A stretch of DNA of 64,000 bases from Cryptomeria japonica (lineage: Eukaryota > Streptophyta > Pinopsida > Cupressales > Cupressaceae). The stretch covers positions 343,163,870 to 343,227,869 of the forward strand of contig NC_081412.1 of NCBI RefSeq assembly GCF_030272615.1, in the 5' to 3' direction. The notes beneath the pieces were generated by a model. The model saw only the letters and a list, made by a program, of their open reading frames with translations, did not search any database and was not told the DNA's origin. The number at the start of each line of letters is the position of its first letter. Position 1 is the first letter of the stretch. Shown piece after piece: positions 43,848-55,464 of this stretch. The position numbers and the translations under genes are program-made.

Positions 43848-43963
43848 AATGTTAGATGGCAAGTTCTCCAAGGGGTTGAGCTTAACTGGTTAAAACACAG
43901 GGTTCTCACTATGGAGACCCAAGTTCAATCCCCAATCAAAAAAAAAATGTTAGATGGCAAGTT
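43848..43963 (+). mobile_element. Short tRNA-derived SINE with 18-bp target duplication
   Basis: Body 43866-43945 (80 bp) ending in ten A residues. The flanking direct repeat AATGTTAGATGGCAAGTT is exact at 43848-43865 and 43946-43963. The body contains TTGAGCTTAACTGGTT (A-box-like) and AAGTTCAATCCCC (B-box-like) at tRNA spacing, so it carries an internal RNA polymerase III promoter. SINEs of this kind rely on LINE reverse transcriptase; an L1-type LINE is present at the right end of the window. The exact duplication suggests fairly recent insertion. Confidence 0.9.
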
Positions 43964-44594
43964 AATCACTCTTAATTAATAAAATATTTATTTAATTAAT
44001 TAATCATTCCAAGTAAATCATTTTAATCAATCATCCTATTTATTTAATTAAATATCCTAGCATATTTAATTAATAAATAATTTTTCCATTTAATCATAAA
44101 AAAAGGAATTAATCACAAAAAAAAGAATTAATTACAAAAAAAAGAATTAATAAACAAAAAAGAGAATTAATTTACAAAAAGAAATTAATCATAAAAATAG
44201 GAATTAATTTGCAAAAGAAAGAGTTAAATTGCAAACAAAAGAAAAGAAATTAAATTGAATTAATCATTTTCTCTAAAATTAAAACTCAAAGCTTTTGAGA
44301 AAATAAGCTTAGTTGCATTAAAAAGCCTTTTTCTAAATAAACAAATTAAAGAAAAGTGCATGGAATCATCTTATTTTTTATCTCAAGTGCATGGAATCAA
44401 CTAAATTTAATCTTCAATGCAGACTTAAACTTATAATCCGAATGCATTAATTCATTCAATCAAGATATAATTGGAATCTATATCAAGATTAACTTAATCT
44501 GATCTCTCAATTATCTTGAAATGTGCTTTTTCTTGAATAATCTCAACCGCTCATTGCTAATCAATCTTGACCGTTGGTCTCTCTTTTGAGTCTC

Positions 44595-44600
44595 TATAAA
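44595..44600 (+). promoter_or_regulatory. TATA box in LTR of element F
   Basis: GAGTCTCTATAAATTCAAC, a good TATA consensus about 430 bp before the LTR end. Confidence 0.6.
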
Positions 44601-45028
44601 TTCAACATTCATCTCTCATTCAAAACACCCTGGAGATTTATTGTTATTATGCAGTTTTTGCTCTGGAGTCATTGAAAATATTGTGCTTTGAGATTATTGC
44701 ATCTTAGTTTAGCTTTTTGTATACTTAGTTTAATCGTTATTGCTTGCATATCTAGCCTAATATTGTATATCTAGCTTAATCCTGCATCCATTTAGCTTAT
44801 TCTTGTTCTCATATAGATTAAATCCTTTGTCTTGTTGTAGTCCAGTCATTGGTATTGCTTATACAAATATGAGAGCAAGTCTATACTCGCATCTTTTAGA
44901 AGGCAATAGGTCAATTTGTTATGGTTTTTTATATTCATGATTATATCTATCTAACCATGCATGCAATGACTTAATTGAAGTGTTGTGTTTCTTACAACTT
45001 GCAGATACTTATCCACTTTTCACACACA

Positions 45029-46049
45029 TTTTTGGTGCCCACTATGGGGAAGAAGACTACATCTTTCATCATCACAGATTAACTTTCTTTTATTTTTGCA
45101 AATTTATTTTTTCGGATCTTTTTTATACGGTTTCGGCAAAAACTCGTACGAGTTTTCATAGAGGTTCGAATGACAAACTGCAGATATCGTACTGTCTATC
45201 ACAAATTATCATACGACTCAGTGAGAATACTCGTACAGTATTCTGGATTTTTGTATTAAAAATAGACTACATTTTTTAGGGTTTTTCTTGTTGAACTTTA
45301 TGGTACTAATGCTGACCTTGGCTTGCTATCTATCTGCCTGAGAGATTTTGAGAGTCTAACCAATTTTTTGCAAAATGCTTGTCGAAGAAAATGCCTATTG
45401 CACAAAAATAATATGACTACTGATTCGTTGTTTTTGCAGGTTGTCTGAGGAGATTCACTAGAACATCGTGTATTCTTTAAATTCCTTTTTAGGCAGTTAA
45501 ATTGCTATCTGCTTAATGAACAAATCTATCTTTTATGTTTTAAAGAAAAATCTAAGAGGTAGGAGACTATGCTCTTGTCTACACAGACAATCAAAAATCT
45601 AGACCCTCGAAGCTTTTTCTAAATTTGAGATTTGTGTACCTTTTGCGGGCCTGTCACAGTGGGAAAAATTAATCACCCTATGAGAACGATCCAAGTGAGT
45701 ATAGCTAGACCTGAGCATTCCAACTCACTATAATAAATAGGCCTCTGGTGATTAAAGTCTTAGAGGATGAGATTATTGAGTTTTCTCTTTGAAATCTCTC
45801 CTATCGGGCATTTTGTAGGGCCTCACGATCTCAATCACGTTTACATGACTACAGCTTGTTTCGGTACCTTATCAAGCTATAGGCCTCAATCATTCTTGCA
45901 TGACTTCAAGGGGTAATTTCGAATGAAATTCCTAACTAAGAACTATAAGATAGAGGTTACTCAATTCACCTTTGAAAGGGGGATAATCTTTGTGCAAGAA
46001 AGATAGTAACTCTCCCAAGATACTTGCCATTTTTGCCCCCATTACCATT
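45029..46049 (+). other. Leader of element F, truncated
   Basis: Begins with a TGGTGCCCACTATGGGG primer-type sequence. A 99-codon frame crosses the LTR end (44980-45279) with no recognisable domain. A CpG-containing segment (CGGCAAAAACTCGTACGAG) follows near 45130. The sequence ends where homology to the LTR of element G begins. I find no gag or pol of F. Confidence 0.55.
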
Positions 46050-46720
46050 TGGTTCGCTGTTTCTTTTTCCAAATATTGTGTACACTTTTGTGTTGATGAT
46101 TATCTTTGTCCTCTTGATAAATATATTTATAGATTTTCTATGATGTGAATCACATGCCGTTGCATTAAGTGAAAGATTGAGTTCTTATTGTTTGTGTAAC
46201 GCATACTGAACCTTCATAGTTGATGAGAAATTGTCTCTTGAGTTGATAAGATATTTTGTCCACAAAGTGTCATATATATCCTTGGATAGAGGCACCGGTC
46301 TGTTATTAGTCTTTTAAGGTTTTAATCTGTATGCATTCAAGGTCCTTGATAGAGAAATGTTCTTCCCAAATCCTATATGAACTGATCTATGGAGATTTCA
46401 TTTAAGTCCTGAAGGCAATCTCATTTTCAATATACATTCACAATCATTTCTTTTCAAAGCATTCGTTTAAAGAACATAATAAAGCATAGTTGCAGAACAA
46501 TAATTTGCCAGTTGTGTAAACTTTCTAAAAGGTTTAAATCCACTATAAATAATCTCTTTTGTGCTTGGGAGGAAGAGGCATACCCACCTAGGTTCAGTGG
46601 AGCCTAAAGTGTAGAGGGATTTGGTCTTTGACCATCCCTGTTTGTTGGCCAAGGCTGATTGGACTACTTGAGGATTTGGAAATTCTTTTGGTTTTCCAAT
46701 TTGTGTTTTGGGAACCAACA
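46050..46720 (+). repeat. 5' LTR of element G (outer end missing)
   Basis: Aligns closely with 55465-56136 (TTTCTTTTTCCAAATATTGTG, GTGTAACGCATACTGAACC, GAGGCATACCCACCTAGG). CACTATAAATAATC near 46540 is a likely TATA box. Homology stops near 46050, with no TG end or target duplication there. Confidence 0.85.
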
Positions 46721-46721
46721 G

Positions 46722-46740
46722 ATTGGTGACTCTGCTGGGG
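46722..46740 (+). promoter_or_regulatory. Primer-binding site of element G
   Basis: ATTGGTGACTCTGCTGGGG, one base after the LTR end. It resembles the TTGGCGACTCYGCTGGGGA site common in plant Tat/Ogre-type gypsy elements. Confidence 0.8.
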
Positions 46741-46868
46741 AGTTGTCTTACAAAGTTTTTAGAATCTTTGGTAGTTTTTTTTAGACTCTACTGGAGGGAG
46801 GATCCCAGAAGATCAGTTAAGTTGGTAATATTTTCCTCTTAGGAGGTGGCAACTCTACATTTCAATGC

Positions 46869-49172
46869 ATGAATAATAGTTGGTATTTTGATAAAATAAG
46901 AGAAACCCCTATACATTTATCCATAAAATTGATGCAGGGGAGAAGATTTTTGCATAAAGAGCAGGATAATCTTGTTGAGTTGAGTCCCAAGAAAAGGCAT
47001 AAAGCAAAGAAATCAACAACAAGTATGGCATCTTGGGGTTATAAAAAGTTTCCTAGCAGAGAGGATGGTTCTTCATCCGGTGATTAGTCTGAAAATCTAG
47101 AGGAAAATCCATTTTATGCCTTAAATGCAAAAGATAATAATGATGGCCATGATGAATTCTTTACTGAGGAGGACAAGCAATTGGGTGAAATCATACTTAA
47201 ACTGGCATACCTGAATGGAGATGAAGCCAAAATGGCAAGAGCTTTTAGGAGACAACCAGATTGGGTATTGCAAACATTAGAGATACAAAGGGATGAAATT
47301 CAAACCCCTAGATTAGGAGGGATAGAAAACAAAAGTAAAGATGAGGGAGGTAGGCCAACAACACCTAAATATAGTCCCCCTCATATGAGAAAAATGGAGC
47401 AACCTTTTAGAACCTTTGATAACCAATTATTAAATGGAAGCAGAAGATGGGGGGACGTGCATAGTGATCAAAATGAAGAAAGGAATAGAAACAACCAAGA
47501 TAATGGAGGAATAAATGGAAATGAGGAGAATGATGGAGACTGGAATAACACAAATAGAGGTAATATTATAAATAATAATGGAGGAAGTAATAGATATGGG
47601 AGCAACCAAAAAAATAGAAATAATGGAATTAACAATGACAATTATGGAAATGGTAATGGTGGAGGTAGAAACAACAATAATGGCAATGGAGGTAATCATA
47701 GAAATAACGGAAATAATAATGGTGGTGGAAACAATTGGAACAATGGTAATTATGGCAGAAATGGTGGATTCAGTAGAGGAAATATTAACAATCAATGCAA
47801 CAATCAGGGTGGTAGACGACCTATGATCATTGAAAGATATAGACAATTGGATTTCACTGGCATTGTTGGTTATCCAAATCAAATCACTAATGATTTAAGA
47901 TCAGCAATCCCCAAAATATCAGGAAATGGAATTGATTCAGCAGAACAACATGCAGTTAATGTGAAAAATATCATTGAAGAATTTGAGGTACCTCATGAGG
48001 ATCTATTCATCAAACTGTTTGTTCAATCCTTGACAGAAGATGCAGGAGAATGGTATAGAAGCCTTCCTGATGGATGTATCAGCAGTTGGGAGGAATTTGT
48101 AACATTGTTCCTAGAAGAATTTGGAGATCACAATGATCCTTCATTTGCATCCCATGAATTAACAAGTATAAAGAAGAATCAAAATGAATCAGTTCTTGAA
48201 TTTAATAAAAGATTTAATAAAGTATTAAATAGAATACCCAAAGATGTTAGACCTATTCATTCATTTCTGATTAACTTTTATTTGAGTGCTTTTGACAGAA
48301 AAAATCATTATGAGATTTTGTCTCATAAACCTAATACTTTACAACAAGCATTCAAGACAACTGCTACTATTGAGAATATTAGGAAGGTTACTGGGAATGT
48401 TGCTAAAAGAGATGATCCAAAGTTGTACAATTTTAGGGTTCCCAAGAAAAATGATCTTACTCAGATCATGGACATGCTTAAGGACCTAAAGGGTAAGAAA
48501 AATCCTAATGAAAGGCCACCATACAGAAACAATAAGCAAATAAATTACAATAGGCCAAGTTTGCATGACATGCCATATAACAAAAATTGGAAGGATGGAA
48601 AACCAGTAAAACCTAATACAAACAAAGAGACTCCCGATCCATTAAAGAAAGCCACAAACTTTGTAGATGAGTATCCATGGTGTGATGTATGTAATCTGTC
48701 TCATGTTGCTGAACAATGTATGATTGCCCATGGCTTGATAGAAGAGGAAGATAAAAATGAGGATTATGAACCAATTGTGAATGCCCTTTCATCTGATCCA
48801 TATTGGGGAAGAGATGAGGATTTATCTGAAGAAGAAGAATATTCTGATGTGCATCAAAGAAGAAAGAATTTGCAATATAGCATACAACAGGTTTTTTCTG
48901 ATGATGGTGAAGATATCCCTTCCTTGAGAAAATTGTTTCAGGAGGAAGTAGTGCCGTCTTTGAGTAATTTGACTAAAGAAGAGAAGAAAGCTTCCACTAT
49001 TGCAGTTATAGAACAAGTAAAAAGCAATTACCAATTGAGAAATAGGAATGTCAACAATGAGCAGGGTAAGCTATCAGGTATTTTTGCTAGGGTCACAAAA
49101 TCAAATGTGACAAATAACGACACAGCCAAGGGCAAGGATACAAGTGCCAAGAAAGGGAAGGAACCAAAATAG
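46869..49172 (+). CDS. Gag of Tat-type gypsy element G, with long Asn/Gly-rich region
   Basis: One frame of 767 codons from Met 46869, with a single TAG at 47085. The stretch from Met 47181 to 49172 (663 codons) is fully open. Residues about 95-230 of that part are an Asn/Gly/Arg low-complexity tract. The gag (capsid) domain follows at about residues 230-400 (FVQSLTEDAGEWYRSLPDG, SWEEFVTLFLEEFGD, ESVLEFNKRFNKV). A knuckle-like CDVCNLSHVAEQC is at about residue 500, with three instead of four residues between the second Cys and His. An acidic tail comes last. The protein would form the particle around the RNA. It is the best preserved large frame in the window. Confidence 0.88.
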
Positions 49173-49403
49173 ATTAAACAAATGGAAAGGTCGAAGCTCG
49201 TTAAGCCTGTGGAGAAGAAACAAGTAAGTAATCCCAATTCAAATTGTAACTCATTCATGTCCCAAGCACTATCCTAGGTGAAGATATCTATGCCTTTGTT
49301 AGAAGTAATGAAATTTCCAGATTACAAGAATGAGACTTTAAAAATTATATCTAATGTTGGAGAAGTGAGTAGGGAAGATCCTAAATAAAAAGAAGATCCT
49401 CCT

Positions 49404-49811
49404 GTGGTGTATCTTGGCACATCTGTTACCAAAAATCACACACAGGTAGATCCTTTATATCTAACACTGTTGATAAATGAAAAAATGCTAAAAAATTGCA
49501 TGATAGACTCAGGAGCGGTAGTAAATATCATGCACGAAGATGTCATGAAAGAGTTGGGAATGCATATTGATACACATTACAGTAAGTGCTATGCCATGGA
49601 CAATAGGTTAGTTCCTATAGTAGGAATCATGAAGGACATTGAGTTCAGATTTCTAGCCTGCCTAGACACTGCATACAAAATAGATATCATAGTTGTACAA
49701 GTCCCTGCGAACTATGGGATGTTGATGTCTAGACAATGGTCCAACTTAGTGGGTGGACATGTTCAGCTTCAATTGTCATATGCCACTATTCTAGTAAAGG
49801 GACAACGATGA
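49404..49811 (+). pseudogene. Aspartic protease of element G
   Basis: A 135-codon stretch with NCMIDSGAVVNIM, the aspartic-protease catalytic Asp-Ser-Gly followed by hydrophobics, then MDNRLVPIVGIMKD and YGMLMSRQWS, as in retropepsins of Tat elements. The catalytic triad is intact. It is in a different frame from the RNase H that follows; a shift occurs near 49800. A short Lys-rich linker with stops separates it from gag. Confidence 0.85.
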
Positions 49812-50510
49812 GGATAAACAGAGAACCAAGAGCTCCATATCTCATAGAAGAGGTTGATCCTGATGAAGTGACTTGCTTTTTCCATTCTGATATGGACAAC
49901 TTTCAGGTAAGTATTTCTAAACCTTTAAAAATTGATAAAGTTACAAAAATAGTTAAACAAAATGAAAATTTAATTTGGAAATTATATTTTGATGGTGCCT
50001 ACAATAAGGATGGAAATGGAGCAGGAGTTGTATTTATTTCACCTAATGGAAATTTTTTTAAATACTCTTTCTTGCTAACTTTTGAGTGTACTAAAAATAT
50101 TGCTGAATATGAGGACCTCTTATTAGGACTTAAACTAGCAAATAAAATGGAATTAAGTTACTAATAGTTTATGGTGATTTAGAATTAGCTGTTTCACAAG
50201 TTAGAGGCAAATTTGTTGCAAAAAATGAAAAATTAAGAAGCTACAGGAATGAAGTTTTGGATTACATTGAACTATTTGATGCTTTCTCCATCAATTGGAT
50301 TGAAAGATCCAATAATATTTGGGCAGACTTCATGCTAACTTGGCTATCAAGCATAATGATATCCCTTTGGATGATATTACCCAAGTAGAAATCAAGACCA
50401 AACTGTCAGTGCCTGACAATGTAAAAAGTTGGCAAGTATTTGATGATGACAGGGATTTGCTAAAGTTTTTATTTTGTGAGGATCAATATGAGCACCAATA
50501 GATATTGGAA
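49812..50510 (+). pseudogene. Archaeal-type RNase H placed before reverse transcriptase (element G)
   Basis: After a linker, WKLYFDGAYNKDGNGAGVVF (about 49976-50035), NIAEYEDLLLGLKLA (50097-50140), YGDLELAVSQVRGKF (50170-50215) and WADFMxNLAIKHND (about 50320-50360) give the four catalytic acidic positions D, E, D, D of an RNase H of the plant/archaeal type. A frameshift near 50160 and another near 50330 interrupt it. It removes RNA from the RNA/DNA hybrid. Tat elements are known for a second RNase H of this type; here it lies between protease and reverse transcriptase, whereas in element H it follows reverse transcriptase. Confidence 0.85.
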
Positions 50511-50632
50511 TGGACTCGTAGAGGACAAGGATGGCAAGGAGAATGTACTTGGGCAAGACGTGTTGTAGTTGAAAACAAATAAAATCCCAAAAGGATTGGT
50601 AGAGCTTGAAATAAACATTTGATGATAAAGAC

Positions 50633-52100
50633 ATGGCAAGTTTCAGACCTAATCTAGGAGGATATGAGGATGTTGAAAAAATAAACTTGGGAAGTGAAAG
50701 AAACCCAAGAGAAGTATATATTGGAAAAAACCTCACACCAAAAATCAGAACAAAATTGATTAATCTGCTAAGGAAGTATAGGCACATCTTTGCTTGGTCA
50801 TATGATGACCTTAAAGCATACAAGGAAGATTTGTTCCAGCATGAGATACCCTTGAAGCCTGATGCAAAACATTTCAAACAAAAACAAAGGCCAATAAATC
50901 CTACTTTGGCTCCTAAGATGAAGGACGAGCTGATGAAAATGAGGAATGCTGGTATTATTGAGCCTATAAGGCACTCAACATGGGTATCCAATTTGGTCCC
51001 AGTCAGAAAAAAGAATGGTGACATCAGACTATGTATGGATTTTAGAAGTTTAAATGTTTCATCTTTGAAAGATAATTATGCTTTACCTAACATGGAGGCT
51101 CTTTTGCAGAAAGTCACAGGAAATGAATTGTTATCTATGATGGATGGTTTCTCAGGCTATAATCAAGTCAAAGTTAGGGAAGCAGAAAAGTTCAAAACTG
51201 CTTTCACTACACCTTGGGGTACCTATGTCTATGCTAGGATGCCTCTTGGATTGACAAATGCAGGAGCTACATTCCAGAGGGCTATGGATGTGGCCTTTGA
51301 GGGTGTGATTGATTATATCTTGGTAGTTTACTAGGATGATATGACTGCTTATTCTAAAAAGGCAAAAGATCATTGTAATGATCTAGGAAATATTTTTATT
51401 ATAGCATTAGAATATGACATATCTTTGAATCCTAAAAAATGTCATTTTGGGGTTACTAAAGGAAAATTGTTAGGTCATATTGTTTCAAAAGATGGTGTGA
51501 GAATCAATCTAGAAAGGATTGCTGCTATTGATAAAATTCAAATCCCAAAAATAGTTAAAGCAATTCAATCTTTTTTCAGTCAAATTAACTTTGTAAGAAG
51601 ATTTGTTTCAAATTTCTTTGAAATCATAAAGCCTATTTCTAAAATGTTGAAAAAAGGTGCTGAAATAAAATGGACTAATGAAGCTCTTGAAGCCTTTGTA
51701 AATATCAAAAGAGCCATCAAGGAAGCCCCTGTATTAAAATCACCTGATTTCTCTAAGCCTTTTCAAGTGTTTTCATTTTCTTCATTCCATACTATTGTTG
51801 TTGTCATGTTACAAAAGAATGATGAGGGTCATGAATAGCCAGTGGCTTTTTTTAGCAAAACATTGCAAGCATCCGAGTTGAATTATGATTTAAATGAAAA
51901 ACAAGGTTATGCTCTTGTGAAAGTTGTGAAATATATTAGACCCTATCTAGTTGGTGCCACTGTCATTGCCTATGTACCAAATGTTGTTGTTAAAGACATC
52001 TTTAGACAATCAGAAACTACTGGAAGGAGATGCAGATGGATAAAACAAATCCAAGAATTCAATATTGATCTACAAATCACAAAGTTGGTAAGGGGTTAGG
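50633..52100 (+). pseudogene. Reverse transcriptase and degenerate gypsy RNase H (element G)
   Basis: Frame open 50633-51334 and 51341-51838, then 51842-52099, all in one register. Motifs: HIFAWSYDDLKAY, NLVPVRKKNGDIRLCMDFR, LSMMDGFSGYNQV, MPLGLTNAGATFQRAM, and the catalytic box VVYxDDMTAYSKK with TAG (51332) in place of the residue before DD. These are followed by NPKKCHFGVTKGKLLGHIVS. The RNase H after it (FQVFSFSSFHTIVVVMLQK, VAFFSKTLQASELNY) has no Asp at the usual DAS position, as is typical where an additional RNase H has taken over. TAG at 51836 also interrupts it. Confidence 0.9.
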
Positions 52101-53452
52101 GTTTAGCAAAATTCATGGTAGAATCCAATCTTGAAGCAACACAAATAAATCAGGTAGATTTGGAAGATGTACAAATTAGCATTGAGAGATGTCCTTGGTA
52201 TACACATATTGTATATTACTTAAAATATAAGAAATGTTTGGATAGTTTAAATGATAGTCAGAAGAGAACTTTAAAGCTTCAAACATCTAAGTATATGTTA
52301 CTTAATGGAGATCTATAATGGAAAAATAGAGATGGTGTTCTTTTATTGTGTCTAGATGACTGTCAAGCATCTGTTGTTTTGAGAGACTTACATGAAGGTG
52401 TCTGTGGAGGCCATTTCTTAGCCAAAACCATTGCTCATAAAATTCTTAATGTCGGTTATTATTGGCCCCAAATTTTCAAGGATTGTCATGCTTATATTAG
52501 AAAATGTGAAGCATGCCAAAAGTTCTCAAGAAAACTTAAGTAAAATGGAGTCATTCCTCTCGGACCCATGCATACAGAGGAACCATTCCAGATGTGGGGT
52601 ATTGAATTCATATGAGAGATATAAAACAAATCTAGTGGTGGGCACAAATGGATTTTGGTGGCTACTGATTATCTTACTAAGTGGGTGGAAGCCATTCCCA
52701 CAAGACAGGATACCAAAAAATTTGTGATAAAGTTTCTTTTGGAAAACATTCTTACTAGATTTGGGGTACCTTAGAAAATTGTGGTAGATAATGGGATATG
52801 TTTCAGATCCAGTGAGCTCTTTGATTTCTATGAAAATTATGGCATCACTTTGTCCTATTCATCACCTTACCATCCCCAAGGAAATGGACAAGCAGAATCC
52901 AAAAATAAAAACTTGTTGAAGATTATCAAAAGGATGTTGGGTGATAATAAAAGAGCTTGGGATTCGAAATTGATATTAGTAGTATGGGCTAATAGAGTGA
53001 CAGTTAAGAAGTCCACAAGATTTGCTCCATATGAGCTTGTGTATGGCAAAGAAGTAAGATTACCTTTGAGTAATTTGCTCCCAGTTTATAAATTTGTTAC
53101 AGAAGAATTTTCAGAAGAAGTAAACTTTATGGGGGACAGATTGATGGCTTTGGCTGAGTTGGATGAATGTAGAAAAGAGGCTCAGGAAAGAAACATTCAG
53201 AGGCAATAGATGGTTAAGGCTTTACATGATAAAAGGGCTTGTGACAAAACTTTTGAGGAGGGAGAATGAGTACTAAAATGGAATGCCAAAGACCAAGACA
53301 AAGGAAAAAATGGAAAATTTGAAGCACTCTGGCTAGGACCTTATATCATCTTTGCAAAAGGTGGAGAACAATCATATTACTTGCAGGATATTGATGGAGA
53401 AGTGCTGGAATTTCCAGTCCATGCTCAATACCTCAAGCATTTCTTCTCTTGA
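52101..53452 (+). pseudogene. Integrase of element G
   Basis: HHCC region: HEGVCGGHFLAKTIAHKI, YYWPQIF, CEACQKFSRK (52390-52540). Core: ILVATDYLTKWVEAIPT (about 52650-52700), VVDNGICFRSSEL (52775-52815) and YHPQGNGQAESKNK (52867-52910), so the DDE residues are present. The C-terminal part has AYELVYG-like APYELVYGKEVRLPL (53027-53070) and a closing FEALWLGPYIIFAKGG...FPVHAQYLKHF typical of the gypsy integrase end. Stops at 52316, 52541, near 52610, 52772, 53207 and 53267 interrupt it; register is kept except near 52590-52640. Confidence 0.9.
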
Positions 53453-55464
53453 TGATCAGGGAGTATTTCTTGTATTATAAGTAATATAGTTTTTTCTCTT
53501 GTTTTCTGTTATATGTTTTCAATTTTCATTTTGGTCTGCTTTCTAGAGATAACTAGGATTTTGCTATGTCCTTAAAAAAAACATACATCCCCAGAAAGAG
53601 CCACTATTAGCACATATTTTTACAAAATATTTTGTGCTATATATGGATGCCTTTTTTCCTATCATATGAGCATTTACTGTTGGTGTCTTATATGCAGGAG
53701 CATAACTGAAGAACATGGAGCTGCGTCAGAAGAGGGAAAGCCTTTATCCCACATTATTTGTGGGATAGGCTCTTTTAATGTTTAAATCCAAATTGGCCCA
53801 TATGATAACTATCGAAAGCCAAAAGTCTTTTGGCGTGAAGAAGGCTGAACCCAGAAGACCCACCCTGCATGCACGCGCATCTCAAAGTACCCAAATTTTA
53901 TAGCAGAAGGACAAGTTAAAGATCGAGCAATTTGGGCAGTCGAATGATGATTGTAGAAGATCTGATGGTTGTCACTATACCGCAAGATAGAGATGCACAT
54001 TAGTTTATCCCCATGACTTGGCGACAAAGCATATGCAGAAAAGGGGAGGTTAATGAGCATGCAAGTTCAAGATTGATCCAATGGCGGTCGCTATACTGCG
54101 ATAGGAAGTTGCATGACCTATATCCTCTGTGACATAGCGACTGGCAAGGTGGCATATGAGGTGTCGTCTAGGTGGATCTATGGGTGAACCAAAGAGTGAC
54201 GCATGACATAGATGGATAAAGAGAAGAGAGAGCTGCTTAGGCAAGGTTAAAGGTCGAGCAAATAAGGAAGATCGAATGGTCGGCCGAGTCAATTCGATGG
54301 TGGTTGCTATACCATGATATGAAGATGTGTGATGTTTATTCACCATGACATGGTGACTGAGTGGTGGGGCCCACTAAGGAAGCAATTCAGAGGAGATAAC
54401 GTACGAGCAAGTTGGAAAAGATCTAATGGTTTTTGTTGATCCTCTATGCAGAGATGCACGATGAATATCCATCACGACTAGGAGACAAGGGAGAGCTTCA
54501 TTTTGGCGGTTAGTGAGGCCGTACTAAGGTGGCAGGATAGAAACCCTAGAGCCAATCTAGAGGTGACACGTGGTGGGTCCGGTCAACATGAGTTAGCAGC
54601 TGAAGTGGCAGTTAGGTGGTGTGTCATCAAAAAATGACTTATCAAACAAACCTAGGTTGTGATGGATTTCTAAAAGGACTCATCGAAAGCAGCAATTTCA
54701 TCGACATGAAGTTCATCAAAGAAATGAGAAGCAGTCCCATTGAAAATAAGAGATATCGATGAAACTACAGAGTCGATAAGAAATGAGAGTAGCTCACTGA
54801 GGGAGGAAGTTTGGCCGAAAGAATAATAAAAGAGAATTATTTCTTATCATATCACACTGCCTTATGTATTATTTGAATGTTCGTTAAAGATGAGTTTTAT
54901 GTGTATTTATCCTGAATAAAGTGCTTTGAATATATATTTTAGGATAAATCATTATTTTATATGAACGGATGCTATGTTTGCAAAATATTTTTAAAGGGAA
55001 ACACTTTGGTTTTAATGAATTATTTTAAACAAGTATTTTCAAACTAAAATTTAAAGTGGAATACATTTTATTTTCAAATCAAGGAATTTGATCGGCTTAT
55101 CTTGTGTGCAAAAAATAATGAGAAGATGATGAATATTTGCTGAGGAATTTTATCGAGGCGGAGAATAGAAGACACATTATTAAAGCATCATTTAGTATTT
55201 TTAGGGTTCTCATTTGTAATTATTTATTAAACCAAAGGGTGTGTCCTTTCATATATGCCTTTTGATTCATATACTTATAGGGAGTCATTTTTGTATGTAA
55301 AAGGGGGGGATCATAAGAACAAGATACTGCTGTAAGGATTGAATATCATTTTGTATTAGAGAAGTCTATAGGATGAAGAAGTATCATTTTGTGCAAGCAA
55401 TATTTAATGGAGTATTTGCCAATTCAGCTTATGTATGCAATTATTTCCTGAAGATTAATATACA
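53453..55464 (+). other. 3' non-coding region of element G
   Basis: No open frame of substance. It contains four diverged repeats of about 120-180 bp (53930-54490) and ends before the recognisable LTR homology. A GTAAAAGGGGGGG tract at 55298-55310 could be the polypurine tract, but the LTR start cannot be fixed because the 5' LTR lacks its outer end. Confidence 0.6.
53930..54490 (+). repeat. Four diverged tandem units in the 3' region of element G
   Basis: Units begin with variants of CGAGCAA..AGATCGAATGGT and continue as TGGTTGCTATACCRYGATA, GAGATGCACGATGAATATCC and CATGACWTGGCGACAAG. Four can be lined up at about 53930, 54070, 54290 and 54410. They are GC-richer than the surroundings. Confidence 0.65.

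Larger units (their letters stand above)
43725..45028 (+). repeat. LTR of element F (gypsy)
   Basis: Starts TGTAATACCCTAAAAATGG at a break in the integrase fragment and ends CACACACA just before a TTTTTGGTGCCCACTATGGGG primer-type sequence. TATAAA at 44595-44600 is a likely TATA box. It holds A-rich short repeats (GAATTAATYAMAAAAAA type, about 44096-44230) and a SINE (43866-43945). The second LTR of F is not in the window. Confidence 0.75.

Noticed and set aside
43725-46720. F and G as one element
   Set aside because: Each has its own LTR end and its own primer-type site, and their LTR sequences are unrelated.
47430-47882. Minus-strand 150-codon frame rich in Ile/Ser/Thr
   Set aside because: It is the antisense shadow of the Asn/Gly-rich tract of gag.
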